A DNA stretch of 64,000 nt, taken from Nemertoderma westbladi. Its lineage: Eukaryota; Xenacoelomorpha; Nemertodermatida; Nemertodermatidae. A program made the position numbers and the translations under genes. Positions 48,370-60,143 of the stretch are shown piece after piece. The notes beneath the pieces were generated by a model. That model had not been told where the DNA came from. It did no database searches and worked only from the letters and a program-made list of their open reading frames with translations. Numbering within the stretch: position 1 is the first letter of the stretch; each line of letters begins with the position of its first letter. The DNA is taken from contig JAUCBJ010005855.1 of the NCBI GenBank assembly GCA_032718475.1, positions 1-64,000 of the forward strand, read 5' to 3'.

Positions 48370-49888
48370 CAGTTTCCATAATTCTTCTAATCCTTGTGGA
48401 TGTCCGATATATCTTTGCGCTAATTTCTTTGGACAGCCTTCTAAACAATCAATGAGGAAGCGTAGTTTCTCACTATTTGGTAATGGAGAACTAAATATAC
48501 TATCCTAACTACTAATATTCTCAATCAAATTTCTCAAATCTCAAATCAATTTCCATCAAATTTAATAATTTCACCAACTTTAACAGCTTGATGCGCTTCA
48601 GTATGCGCTAATTGGCGGTTAATGCTATCTTGAACTATAGTACTATTAAACATTGAGTTAAAATAATTTTTTCAGTCTAAATGGATTGTAAATAACAAAG
48701 TTGGAATACTGAGCAATGACTCAACGTACCCGTAAAGATTGAGCCTTTGCTGTAATAGACACCTGTCAGGTTTCAGCTCAAAACGATTAAAAACAACCAA
48801 ATGAGTTCAGGTTTTCTGTATCAGATAATTAGCCCTCTAGCGGCAGATGGGGGAACTTCAGATGGCTCTTAGTATTACGTTGCAACGAGTTACGGCAAGA
48901 CCTTTCTAACAAGCTATAGTAATCAAGATTTCATGGAGATGTGTTTGATTGTATAGCCGATGGAGACAGGGGGGGGGGACTGGACGCAAATCTCATCTTG
49001 TCGAATTAATATCCCGCCTCAATGTTAAATTCTCAATTTAGGGAGAGAAGCAGGTTACAGTGGCATGTTATTTTAACCAAAACAATAAACTAAAACAATA
49101 GAACAGGTTACAGTTTTATTTTTGAGAGTAATCAGCTGTTATTTGCGTCGAATTTCCACTGGAGAGGGATTAATTTTTATTGAGTCGAAAGTCACCCCTA
49201 TCTGAGCCGATGACAAAGTCACACAGACAATAATAATAATACAGAAATAATAATACAGTAAGTGGGCCTACAGAAATAATCACTTTTAATATTCAGAACA
49301 GTAAAACAATAAAAAAACTAAAATGGTATAAACCTCTCCTTCCATGCAGCCATTGAGAAAGCAGAATTAGTCATGGACAGTTCGCAACAGATAACCCATC
49401 CCAATCAACACTCCAGCCTGGCTTGCTACTTATCTGTGTCCAGCTAGCTTCGAGTTCATCCTGTGTAGCGAATACTTACATACTTTTTTACATCTATTTT
49501 ATACACCATTTCATTTTTAATCAATAAATAATCATACATATTTATATTAAACCATCGAATAAAATATAAATTTGTGAGAATGGGAAACGGCAAATCTACT
49601 CATGTTAATTTTATACCAGATGGGATAAATGTTACCCTTCTAAATAATTAATTACCGATAGAAGAACCGAAATAATTCGATAAATTTCGCCCGATCGAAC
49701 ACAAAATACGCATTCCCGCGAATAAACGTGGAAAAATAAAACCCGGAAACAGTGACAGCTGTCTGCATCGTGTTACGCATCGAATGAGCAACAAAGCAAG
49801 GAATGAGAGCGAAATCTGATGACTGTATCGATGGACATACAGTACATACATACATACATATTATATACATACAAACTGAGCAGATTTA
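48370..49888. other. Non-coding; MITE and minisatellite remnants
   Basis: Contains a degenerate inverted copy of the 38067 MITE (about 48735-48880), a G9 run near 48970 and a lone unit of the lectin-intron minisatellite (about 49040-49115). No gene that I can support. Confidence 0.5.
48735..48880 (-). mobile_element. Degenerate internal fragment of the MITE family
   Basis: On the minus strand it aligns with 38300-38420: CCGCTAGAGGGC (48832-48843), then TTTTAATC, GCTGAAACCTGACAGGT and TATTA in the same order. The terminal inverted repeats are not visible. Confidence 0.55.
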
Positions 49889-50200
49889 TTTTGAGATCCT
49901 CTACGGTAAGGGCTATCCTATGGCCTACAAATCTACTAGTACGAAGCTATAGAATATCTCTAACCGTAAAGTCCAGTAGTATACCGCTTACCAGATCCTA
50001 GTAACGATGTATCTTACTGTAAGACTCTAGTAATGAAACGGGCTCGTACAGTATCTGACAACAAATCCCAGTCCAGGGTATCTAAACAAACAGATACAAT
50101 ACACAAACGACTACTGGCGAGGAGCAGAGCCTAGTGTCTATTCTATGTACGTGAGCGGGTCTAATGCCTACGAAACTAGACAAAAGGAAACCTATCCTCT
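49889..50200 (-). repeat. BEL-1 leader-derived repeat, copy A
   Basis: Starts TTTGAGATCCTCTACGG. Matches 51147-51423 almost throughout. On its far side it extends a further ~30 bp that match 17904-17935. It is a fuller version of the segment in the BEL-1 leader. Confidence 0.8.
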
Positions 50201-51141
50201 ATTTATTATTATATTGTCCGTTATTATTTATATTATTTTGATCATTCGTCGTACCGACATTTCCATTATTATTATTTGTTAAAACATTATTTCCTATAAG
50301 AAATGTGTCATTATTATTAAGGTTATCCACTACGGTATTATTAATATTAACGTTCCCATTAAACGTATTGTCATTTTACATATATTTGTCATTTACACTC
50401 TCTCGCTAGCTCCCTTTCCCTTTCTAATAGCGCAGTCCCCTCATCCAGCTATCTCTCTAATTCCTTTTCAGTCTAATGCGACCATGTCTAGCTGACATGG
50501 CAGATCTATCTCTAACACCCTTCTTGCTTTTGCGGAGGATGTAGCGGACTTTTTGGTTGTGACAGACTCCTGTCGCCTGTTCATTCTACTAATTTTGCCA
50601 TGGTTGCTAGCATTTTTACTAACTGACGACACGTCGTGCGGATCCACCCATCCTACAAACTTAATACCCCACGCATCCACTAGATAAGGCCCTAAGTACA
50701 CTACACCAGGTGGCATTATCTCGGATCGCCACAACAGTTCTGTGGCAACCCCCCTCGCCCTCTCACTCGCCAGTTCCCCCTGCCCAAATCGGACTAGGTA
50801 GTGGAAATGTTTATTACACTCACTGAGTCTCCGGTACAACATGGGCTGGTCTACCTTTCCTCCAGTCTTAGCATCTTTGAGTATCTTTCTCGTCACGTTG
50901 TATTCATGTCGTAGGCAATTGCTCGTCCCGACATCTTCCTCCTGAACTTGGGCTTATGATGGTGTTGTACCATCGGCCCCACCGTTGACGTTACGGTGGA
51001 TAGTACGCGGTTTTGGATAGTACGCGTCGCCGTGTGCGCTGGCTGCTGAAAGGCTTGTGATATCTGAAAGTCCGGAGGCCGATAGAATAACTGAGTTTTA
51101 GTGGCAGTTGCTCGTAATGTCAGAATGCAATAATAGCACAA
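50201..51141 (-). pseudogene. BEL-4 gag remnant, copy 2
   Basis: The reading 51141-50468 contains CNKHFHYLVRFGQGELASERARGVATELL and PPGVVYLGPYLVDAWGIKFVGW, matching copy 1 (6045-6722), followed by ESVTTKKSATSSAKARR. An Asn-rich low-complexity segment (about 50210-50390) follows on the minus strand, as in copy 1. Frame breaks occur near 50893 and 50468. It lies between two direct copies of the leader repeat. Confidence 0.6.
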
Positions 51142-51146
51142 TCAGT

Positions 51147-51423
51147 ATTTGAGATCCTCTACGGTAAGGGCTATCCTATGGCCTACAAATCTACTAGTAC
51201 GAAGCTATAGAATATCTCTAACCATAAAGTCCAGTAGTATACCGCTTACCAGATCCTAGTAACGATGTATCTTACCGTAAGATCTAGTAATGAAACGAGC
51301 TCGTACAGTATCTGACAACAAATCCCAGTCCAGGGTATCTAAACAAACAGATACAATACACAAACGACTACTGGCGAGGAGCAGAGCCTAGTGTCTATTC
51401 TATGTACGTGAGCGGGTCTAATG
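51147..51423 (-). repeat. BEL-1 leader-derived repeat, copy B
   Basis: Direct repeat of 49889-50166, differing at only a few positions, ending at the same TCTAATG. It abuts the truncated gag of BEL-1c. Confidence 0.8.
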
Positions 51424-51429
51424 TTCGTT

Positions 51430-51866
51430 AAAAGTTTGTGTAAACCTTTAAGTTTATCTACGGAGGCATGAACCCTACTTTCTATCCTTACCTGTAAGGT
51501 GTAGAACTCGTATCTCAATATCGTGGCGGTTAACTCGCGTAAAACGCGAAAACCTTCTCCGAGGTTTCGAGTAATCTGGGCCATGTGTCCTCCTATACTT
51601 CTAATGACATTTTCTTGGCTTCCCGCCAAGCTTACCATGTCTGGTTCCTGTGACCTGGTCTGCGGGACTGTAAGGAAATCCTCGATTCTGCCGTCGCCAC
51701 ACATTGCGGCTTCCAGTATTTCCGTTCGGGGTACCGGCGACGCACGCGGTGTGACATCGGTGGAATCTCGGGTTCTCCTTCTCGGTCCGTCTACTGTCGA
51801 TCTGTCCGGGTCGCACGAGTCATAGTCGGTAGGGGGGTATCGAGTCGAATGTGGTGTGTCACTCAT
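51430..51866 (-). pseudogene. BEL-1c gag, N-terminal fragment
   Basis: The ATG at 51866 opens the same MSDTPHSTRYPPTDYD...HASVDKLKGLHK sequence as BEL-1 and BEL-1b. Homology stops near 51430, where the leader-derived repeat begins, so the gene is truncated. About 140 residues are genuine; the rest of the open frame is from the adjoining repeat. Confidence 0.85.
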
Positions 51867-53723
51867 GTCTTATTATATACGTCAAGTACGGGTAATAAAA
51901 TGTCAAAGTATCGGAATGTCGAAATGTCAAACTTACCTTGGTATATATATAGCATATATATACCCTAACCGGTACAAATAAATCAAAGTCAGAATGTCGA
52001 AATGTCAAAATGTCCAAATGTCAAACTTACCTTGATATATATATATATCATATATATACCCTAACCGGTACAAATAAAACTAACAAAGTATATAATAAAA
52101 TATGTAATAATCTAGCCTACCGGCTAAATTTGTAGAAATAAGTGAGATAACGGTATACGTTACCAAAATGTAGATCAACAAGTACAAATAATAGGCAAAA
52201 CAGCAACGTCTACGGAAAAATAAGTACCAACAACACTAATAATTAGACAGTGACACCCACAAATTTTGAGTACTACTGTGCTTTTAAGTTTGAACGACAT
52301 GAGTCGTAAAGCTTACGCTCCTTTGATCTTCCAGTCGTGCAAATTCCCAAATACAAACCGGACGTGGGTCGTTCGATTTTTTGGCGTTGCGGACGAATTT
52401 TGTGTCTCCCAAACTTTGCGAAAAGCGGTCTAATCTACAAAGCGGTCCAGAAATGAGTTCTTGAGTCCTGAAAAGTCGAAGGTGATAGTTTTACTTCTAC
52501 TCTACGAAAAATCTTCCTAGGTACCGATACAACTTGCTCTTTAAACCCTATGTAACTTTTCAAGTACCGAAAGTAACACCGCACACACACGGAGTAAAAC
52601 AAATTGCTACAAACTAACTATTAGCTAGTCAAATATTAAATACGAAACTACTAGCTACCCTAAAGCCTACTGAAGCAGGGGACGTTCTACAAATTACTAA
52701 TTTTACTAACCTTAAATTGTAAATATCTCCTACTTTTACAATAGCTAACAATATATAGTTATATATCTCACTTTTGGGATATATTTACCATTTGCAAATC
52801 GCAACTTGCAAATTTAGCAATATATATACCTCACTTTTGGGATATATTTACCATTTGCAAATTGCAACCTGCAAATTTAGCAATAAATATACCTAAATAC
52901 TGTAACTTGCCGCGGTGTGATTTATATGGTTTATATACGAGCTAGTGGGTTAACAGACCTAGCGTAACAATACTGATTTTCTGTACAAAATCAGTCTAAA
53001 GAGGGTCGTGCCTAATGTAACAATACTGCTGCTCAGACAAACAACAGTTTAATAACGAAATAAATACTCCTTCTTGCCGTAACTAAATATCAGATCCTAA
53101 ATTTACAAATACCAACAGTAAGATATATATATTCTGCCTAAAGTAATCTAAAGTGCGCTATCTAGTAGAACTCTAAGGGTAAATATGTTTTAGGGCATGT
53201 GTGTGTGGGTGTGTTACAATAAAACAATTTTGGTGTATATCATTTTACTAGGTTTTAGTGATTTTCTGACCAAAATAATACCGTGCGCTAGCTACGAAAA
53301 TAAGCTAGTCGCGTTTTGTAGAACTTTATACTTACAAATGCCATCAAAGCTCTCTCCTTCCTATCCACAACTCAACCGGGCAACCATGGTGTTAGTAACT
53401 ACACCCGTGATCGGCACAAATACCAGATTCTGGTTGTAAGATAAGAAATAGGGGTTAATTGCCACCGTACGTTAGCTGATCTGGTATACAAATTTTATTC
53501 TAGAACTTTGTTGCCGCGGTGGTTAGCAGCAATACCTATCAGTACGTGGCAAGGCGCGGTAGGATATTAATAAACCTCCCTAGGCCAAGCGGAGTGCCGG
53601 TAGCAGAAATACTCCTTGCCTGATCAAATAACTAAGGTTCAGACAAGGGGGGGGGGGGGTACTAATGTATATTCTACAAAGCGAACCGGTACCAAACGGT
53701 CAGTAGTACGAATCACTAAATTA
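51867..53723 (-). other. BEL-1c leader
   Basis: Counterpart of 16936-19170. It contains a 12-G run at 53648-53659 (poly-C on the element strand), a duplicated segment near 52745-52890 (CCCAAAAGTGAG...TTTGCAA), and the TA-rich GTACCGGTTAGG motifs just before gag. It lacks the 17904-18150 segment of BEL-1. Confidence 0.75.
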
Positions 53724-54707
53724 TGGAACATATGCTGTCCGTACCTAATATGTACTCACGTACTGACAAACGGCAATAGTTTGTAGCTGTGAGGTATACA
53801 GGTTAACCCAGGGATTTGTAATACTGATGGGGGGGGGGTGGTTATCTGAATCTAACTATTTGATCCTAAATTTTGCGGCATCACAGAACGGCGTCACGCT
53901 TAACCTGATCTATAGGTCTTACGTCGGGGAAGGGCGTCAAACAAAGTCTTATCTTCCTCGGAAATCGGGCGCTGTATGGCAAGGTGGAGTATTTCAAAGG
54001 GCGAAGGGGGTGCGCGGTCTAAGCTAATGTGGAAGGTAGCGTGTTGTGGACATATTTTCCCTGCGTTGCTGACGGCCTAACGGTCTAGGCGGCCATCTTC
54101 CTAATGCTTGGCTGTCCCAAAGGTGGACGTTTAGAAATATACATGTTCAGAAGTTTGCAGTATATTTGCAGTTTAGCAAATGATTATCAAACAGATTTAT
54201 AACAAAACAAATAAAGTAAGCAAGATACAAGTATGACAACTAAAGTATAACGAGAAGTTATACACAAATGATTAGTGTGTGTCATAAGAGTGAAGTGATA
54301 ACCGAAGGCAAACCAGCCTTTATATACTAAATCTGGGACATAGAATCCGCTAGAACCTTCCAGAGCATTCCATGGCCTCACATTGGAGCAATAAGATGTT
54401 CTATGCCCTATGATTGGCCCAACTCATCGTGTTCCATGTGTTGTACGCACCTCATTGGTTTATCTAATTATACCAAATGAAAATAAATTGCCCAAAAATG
54501 CAAATTTCCCGACTGGGATTCGAACTCGTAACCTATCTGTAATGCAACCAAAGCCTTAACCATCTGACCACTACACCATGAGAGGGTTTTATGTGTACCA
54601 ATATGAATAGGCATATTACATTACTGTAATTTAATCAAAATGCGTCGGATTTTAGAAAGTTTTTACGTTAAACTACAAATGCTATCTTATAGTGAAATAA
54701 TCCATCA
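53724..54707 (-). repeat. LTR shared between BEL-1b and BEL-1c
   Basis: On the minus strand it starts TGATGGATT and ends TTCCA. It is preceded by the BEL-1b 3' hairpin and GGAGCGG, and followed by the BEL-1c leader. It carries the tRNA-like block (about 54508-54593) and a TATATAAAGG box near 54320, but only one promoter unit. It is more divergent from the BEL-1 LTRs than those are from each other. Confidence 0.85.
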
Positions 54708-54715
54708 CCGCTCCA

Positions 54716-54742
54716 TGAAAACAGTAATTAAGACTGTTTTCA
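54716..54742 (-). repeat. Hairpin adjacent to the LTR, BEL-1b copy
   Basis: TGAAAACAGT / ACTGTTTTCA arms, as in BEL-1 at 33111. The seven-base loop differs between the two copies while the arms are unchanged. Confidence 0.75.
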
Positions 54743-55084
54743 CCAATCGAAATATAAACTATTTACAAAATATTTCTAGATCTACTGGTGGGGCCTAAAA
54801 TATAAAATAATCACTACCTAATTATTGCATACTTAATATTGCAGGTACGGCGTAAATACAATCCCTCATACATACAAAATACAAATTTACCAATTAACTT
54901 TACGTTACTTTACTTTACTTTACTTTAACTCCTAAAATTAAATTTACCAAATTAAATCAGTATTAAATATAGAATAAACATAATACGATAATATCTTTCA
55001 AATAAGTCTTAAAGTGTCCTCCTGACGAGCTGAAAAGTTCGTCCTGCTGGTCTGGATATCTTCTCCTGAGCACTAATTTCTAAC

Positions 55085-55104
55085 GGTAGGCTCGCAAGCC
55101 TTCC
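55085..55104 (-). repeat. 20-bp palindromic motif, BEL-1b (counterpart of copy 12)
   Basis: Plus strand GGTAGGCTCGCAAGCCTTCC. Confidence 0.95.
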
Positions 55105-55240
55105 TTCTCTATCTCGCTCCTCCAAAACCAACGTCGAATATAAATACCCAAATATAAATATCAAATATAAATATACAATATACAATATAAAAATATCCAA
55201 TATAACATCAAAATATAATATCCGAATATAATATCCAATC

Positions 55241-55260
55241 GGTAGGCTCGCAAGCCTTCC
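55241..55260 (-). repeat. 20-bp palindromic motif, BEL-1b (counterpart of copy 11)
   Basis: Plus strand GGTAGGCTCGCAAGCCTTCC, 156 bp from the previous one. Confidence 0.95.
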
Positions 55261-55278
55261 TTCCTTCATCTCGCTCTC

Positions 55279-56928
55279 CTAATCCTTGGCCGAACGGGCT
55301 CGTCTACGCCCTCTAATACGATTGGGTGGTGGTTGGGATCGAACTGGACTTGGACTTCGGTGTCGAGCTGTTGGTGGTTCCAAAACGCTAGGAAAGGGGA
55401 CGACGGGAGTTTCGCACATCCGTCGTGCGCTCAGTCCTCTAAATCCTCGTCCGATTCCAATTGTTGGCTTAACATCGGATCGAGTCTCCACAACGCTAGG
55501 AGGAAGTCGAAAGGGTGGGACTGTTCCGTCCGCTGGCACCTCGCTCTCTGACGTCGTTTGAATTCTAATGGGTTCCGGCAAAGCATATCCTGTCCCTCTG
55601 CGTGGTTCTCTAGCGAGGGAAACCGTGCCCCGAGTCATCCGGATTTGCGACTTCGATGTCGTCCTCTTGGCGACATTTACTACCTTCTTTATCTCTTGTC
55701 CAGCCTTCTGGGCTCTAAGTATACGAAGTTGCGGATCATCCTGTGGGTGATGCGTCCTTTCGGCTAACGGCGTGGCCTTGAAGCCAGTCTCACGCAAAAC
55801 GTCCGTCTCGTCTAGAATACATGAGGTTATGCGTTTGTGATAAAATGCGCTCCGGTATGCCCAAGCTATCGAATGCCAGGCTCCTCAATTCCGCTGTTTG
55901 ACTCGCAATTTGTCGAATTCTCCGGCGGTAATCTTGTTCACCACAGTTTGAAAGTTCCAAGTGTTCTTGTTGTCGGGGTGTACCTGTAGAAAGTAGTCCC
56001 GCACAACCTTAAATCCGCTATCCAGTGGCAATATATCCAGCACCTCCAAAAGTTCATCGTATTGAGGCATAGCTGACACGTATCCTTCTTTCGACATTAT
56101 GAGAGGGTTTACGGCCCAAAATCCCAAGTGTGCTCTCATAGGGAAACGGCGTCGCTGTGTCGATACATGCTCGTCTGCTAGATTCTCCCAATGGTCGAAT
56201 AGCTGTCAAATTATTTTAACTGACATATGCTCATAGGGGATGTCCCTAAGTTGACATTCTGATGCCCTATGACCTTTAATATTACAATACGTGCACTGCG
56301 CCACAAAACGCCAGCAAGTGTAGAAAGTGTGCGAACGTTGATCCCCGCACCAGTTACATACTAAGTCCAGTAGAGATATGTGTTTCGCTCCGCATTTCTT
56401 TGCGTGGTGGCCTGTTGCCCTGCATCTGCCACAAATAGTGTTGGCAGGGTACCAAACTCGCTCCGTCCCCGCGCGATGCACTTCCTTAAAGTCTGTAATA
56501 TGTGGAGGCACATTGCGTACGATTTTCTGTACTATCGTTCTACGCAACTCAGCTGACTCTAACACATCACCAAAGGTAACCGATGGGAGGAAATCCAGGT
56601 TCGAAATGATCTCCGGGTGTTCAACTATAGGAATCTCATAAGTTGTCTCCTCTCGGGTCGGTATACTAATAGGAAAGCTGGTTGGTCTCGCGACCGGTAC
56701 TATTGCTTTAGTAGGATGCGGCTGAGGTTCTCGCGTCATCTCGACATGAGGTATCTGTAGTCTCTGCGACAAACGCTGAGCAAAGGTGATACTATCGAAG
56801 ACCTCGGGTGTCATCTCCTTAGGTTTGGTTTGATCGTGGGATATCCAATAAAATGGTAGGCTCACGAGCCTTCCGCCAAACTCCTCAATCTCGCCTTTCT
56901 CATACGCTAGGTCTAGCGTCCAGGTCAT
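55279..56928 (-). pseudogene. BEL-1b post-integrase gene, partial
   Basis: Reads from KGEIEEFGG (56880) through the first-domain tail, then jumps in frame to ERVWYPANTICGRC, so the exonuclease-like region is deleted. The zinc knuckles (CGRCRATGHHAKKC, CNWCGDQRSHTFYTC, CTYCNIKGHRASEC) and a complete C-terminus ending RGRRRARSAKD are present. Stops at 56206 and 55885 are TGA where BEL-1 has CGA (31580, 31901). The tail shows where the BEL-1 protein should end before its own premature TGA at 32279. Confidence 0.75.
56855..56874 (-). repeat. 20-bp palindromic motif, BEL-1b (counterpart of copy 9)
   Basis: Sense GGAAGGCTCGTGAGCCTACC, read as GRLVSLP. The change is in the loop; the stem is intact. 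Confidence 0.9.
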
Positions 56929-56995
56929 CAGATTTCGTCCATCCTTGTTTCCTCTTGACCTTGGCGTTGGCTTTCAATTTAGATTTGACAACTGT

Positions 56996-58486
56996 TGTTC
57001 GCGGTATTTCAACTTTTCATAACGCGAGTTGAATATTTTTTGTATTTATTTAAAATGATTACTCCGATATCACTACTGGGTGCGGGACCATGGGTTTTGG
57101 GCACATTCAATGAACTGGGGGCGATTTATGGGCGAATATTGGGGCAACTTACAGGGTACGGGAATAATTTCATGTTTATAAGGGCCAGGGGTGGGAGGAA
57201 AAGTTAAGCAGTATTCAGGTTAGCCTGAGTACTATTAGGCCCTGGCCAACTTCCTGCTGCCTGTAGAGGTGGATTTGGTAACGCGCCAGGCCTAAAGGAC
57301 AAGGACTGCCCTTAGCGGTCCCTGGCCAACAGCAGTTATTACGAGACTGAAAAGAACTCGGAACGCCGGCTGCTTGTGTCAGGGATTTGCGACGGGAAAC
57401 GACAGCCCCCTTAGCTAAGCCGTACTGGTTCTCGATGACCGATCCCTTCGGGGTTCGCGAGGGGTAGGACGGACATGCGAAAGGGTTGGCCGACTTACAG
57501 AGGAAGGGTTTGACGAGGACTGCCCTTAGCGGTCTCTGGTCAACAGCAGTTATTACGAGCCTGAAAAGGACATCGGAACGCCGGCTGCTTGTACCAGGGA
57601 TTTGCGACGGGAACCGACGACAGACCCCTTAGCTAAGCCGTACTGGTTCTCGATGATCGTTCCCTTCGGGGTTCGTGAGTGGTGGGACGGACATGCGACG
57701 GGGTCGAAAGACAAAGGACTCGACTCTACTGGTCTACCGACTGTTCGGAGCAGTTTCTCGGCCACCGAAGCGACTATGAGCCTGAATAAGGACTCGGAAA
57801 GCCTAGGTGGTTGGGTCTCTGCGATGAACCGACGGACCCCTAGCCAAGCCGTACTGGTTCTCGATGATCGAACCCTTTGGGGTTCGGGAGGGGTGGGACG
57901 GACACGCGAACGGGTCCACCGACACGACAGACTCCTAGCCAAGCCGTACTGGTTCTCGATGATCAATCCCTTCGGGGTTCGTGAGGGGTGGGACGGATAA
58001 GCGACAGAGTCTACCGACTGGACCGACCCTTAGCCAAGCCGGGCTGGTTCTTGATGATCGAACCCTTCGGGGTTTGGGAGGGGTGGAACGGACACGCAAC
58101 AGGGTCGACCGACACCGACACTACAGCACTACGACTAGGACCGAGGGAAAATCTGGGGAACATTAGGTAGGCTAAAATCTGAGCGAACAGTGGGTAATTA
58201 AATAATATACTGTAGGAATTTATATTGTCGTGTATAATTATTGTGAATATTTGGTGTATATTGATTTGGGGAAGCCCAGTTAATTCTCAATCAGGGTTCA
58301 ACAGAGTTCAGTTACATTAAAGAGTATATCCAACTAATGCAGCTTTTCCTCAACCGCAACCTTGCATCTCAGAAATCATTCCTTCTCCACAATCAATATC
58401 CGGTGACTGGCCGGGACTCTGTGGTCTGTAAAGTCACGTCTCCAGCATCGGCGTTTTTCCCCCCTGGTGTAGGGATAACGGCAACA
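56996..58486. mobile_element. 1.49-kb insertion with TGTT...AACA ends
   Basis: Interrupts BEL-1b. The flanks share ACTGT (56991-56995 and 58487-58491), or 8 bp ACAACTGT if the edges shift by three bases. With the 5-bp reading the ends are TGTTCGCGGTAT and ATAACGGCAACA, partly inverted, as in a solo LTR. With the 8-bp reading a DNA transposon is possible. There is no coding. Its core (57240-58130) is tandem repeats. Confidence 0.65.
57240..58130. repeat. GC-rich tandem repeats inside the insertion
   Basis: Units around 'cttagc(t/c)aagccgtactggttctcgatgatc...cccttcggggttcg...gggtgggacggacacgcg' recur at about 57410, 57630, 57840, 57930 and 58030. A longer unit with 'cccttagcggtc(c/t)ctgg(c/t)caacagcagttattacgag' occurs at about 57310 and 57525. 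Open frames across it follow from the repeat. Confidence 0.75.
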
Positions 58487-58495
58487 ACTGTGTCT

Positions 58496-58860
58496 ATTTT
58501 TATCTCGGCACCCTCTGGTATGGTATTGGTTGTCGCGTCGAATAATGGTGGCCATTTGTCTGATGGTCGTTGTAGGAAATCGGGTCCTCTAAACCAAAAG
58601 GATTTATTGTCCGGTTTACAAAAGTTGATCGGTAGCATCCCCCGTGACGCGATGTCAGCTGGGTTCAGCTTCCCTGGACAGTGACGCCAATCTTGTTTGA
58701 GCGACTGGTCCAATATTTCAGCCCGTCTGTTGGCTACGAAAGTCTTGAACTCAAATGTTTTGTTGTTTATGTACCAAAGTACCAACGTCGCATCCGTCCA
58801 ATATGTGACCTTCAAGTTAGCCTCCAGTTCGCATTGAACTAAACTGACAATATCGGTGGA
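58496..58860 (-). pseudogene. BEL-1b RNase H fragment
   Basis: Reads KVTYWTDATLVLWYINN to NPADIASRGM and PDFLQRPSDKWPP, matching 25330-25650 of BEL-1. It starts abruptly after a deletion junction at about 58860-58885, where about 20 bases of filler carrying repeated CCGATAT separate the two BEL-1 parts. The frame runs on into the insertion. Confidence 0.8.
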
Positions 58861-59226
58861 TATCGGTAATATATCGGTAAGGCGGATTGCATATGGGCCG
58901 TCTCATCACGCAACAATCGCTGCCTTATTGATTTGAGTCGCCTCAAAGCAAGCGGGTAGTTGTCAACGAGCTTAGGTTGTCCATTGCGCCACAACATGCC
59001 AACCTCGTAGTGGCCATTCGCGGTCTGGCGAATGGTATCTCTCATAATATTTAATGACCGTTTTTCCTGTTCTGACATAGCGGTCTCATAACTACCGGGT
59101 TCTGTTGAGTCCTGTTCTAACCATTGAATGGTTCGTTCAGTCAGCAGTCGGTCAAGCGCTGCTTGCACTGCGCCATGGTCCTCGCCCACGTCTTCGTCCG
59201 CTGTGGTGGCTAGTGTCAATGTGTCT

Positions 59227-59246
59227 GGTAGGCTTGCAAGCCTTCC
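59227..59246 (-). repeat. 20-bp palindromic motif, BEL-1b (counterpart of copy 6)
   Basis: Sense GGAAGGCTTGCAAGCCTACC; the inner 14 bp form a perfect palindrome with TGCA at the centre. Confidence 0.95.
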
Positions 59247-59304
59247 GGTGTCATTAGTCGGCGTCGAATCGTCGTGCGGCGGTTTGACAACCTTTTGATC
59301 TGTT

Positions 59305-59324
59305 GGTAGGCTCGCAAGCCTTCC
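59305..59324 (-). repeat. 20-bp palindromic motif, BEL-1b (counterpart of copies 4/5)
   Basis: Sense GGAAGGCTTGCGAGCCTACC, read as GRLASLP. Its left flank matches copy 4 and its right flank copy 5. Confidence 0.95.
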
Positions 59325-60143
59325 AAAACCCTCATTCATCGAGTCATCCACAGCAACAACCCTTTGGTCTTCGGTAGTCAATACAACCTGGTTTACTGCA
59401 AGTAGTTGTAAGTCAGATGTCCGTGTGGTCGTGTCCAGATCAGTTACGTCAGTATCAGTGGCATCTGCGTTAGCGACGCAAGTCTGTCGTAGTGCAGTCT
59501 GTAAAATTGGACCACAGGAGTGTGAAGGAGAATTATCTATCGTGTTAGTCAATAAACTATATGTACTCAAAACGTCGTCCTCCTGGTCACTTACCTCTAG
59601 TGAACGTACTGGTGCTCTAGTATACCAACCTATGGGAGTTCTACATGCGTAGGGGTTGCCCGCTGTAATAACAGATGGGCATGTCTCCCATACCTGATGT
59701 AAGTTAAACTGGTCTGTCCCAATTAACATCGCGATTGAGCGATAATTAACAGGACATTCCGGTATTCCAAGGTGTTGGAAATACTTACGATCTTCTGGTG
59801 ATTGCTCTGGCACAGGGCCGAGCAAGTTACTAAAGTCCTTTGTAGCTGCAAAGGTCAAATTTCTTACCGGAAGTAATGAGCGCTCCTCCTTGCTGTGTCC
59901 CGCTTTGGAAAGAAGAGTGTCTAAGGTTAGTTTTACTCTCGTCACAGGAATTGCTCTCTTACCATGCATGCTGCTTACAGTATACTGAGCAGTCTTACCT
60001 TGGCTCATGTCCGTAACTACGTCGGCTACTTGTTTGTCGACGTAACTATGCGATGACGCAGAGTCTAAGATAGCGTATATACGCTTGCTCCCTCGGGTTC
60101 CGGTAATCTTTATGGGAATCACGCTAAACCCTTTCAATTGGTT

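Larger units (their letters stand above)
54743..55278 (-). other. 3' non-coding end of BEL-1b
   Basis: AT-rich counterpart of 32509-33110. It includes TTTAC repeats near 54900-54925 and two palindrome copies. Confidence 0.6.
58886..60137 (-). pseudogene. BEL-1b protease and pre-RT region
   Basis: Corresponds to 22749-24080 of BEL-1: protease YAILDSASSHSY, the Thr/Asp linker, and NGHYEVGMLWRNGQPKL up to HMQ, where the RT deletion begins. It has two GRLASLP peptides where BEL-1 has three. The missing 78 bp is exactly one palindrome-to-palindrome interval. The TAG just upstream (60138-60140) replaces CAG of BEL-1. Confidence 0.8.

Noticed and set aside
57553-58170. Open frames in both strands of the 1.49-kb insertion
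   Set aside because: They follow GC-rich tandem repeats and have no recognisable domain.
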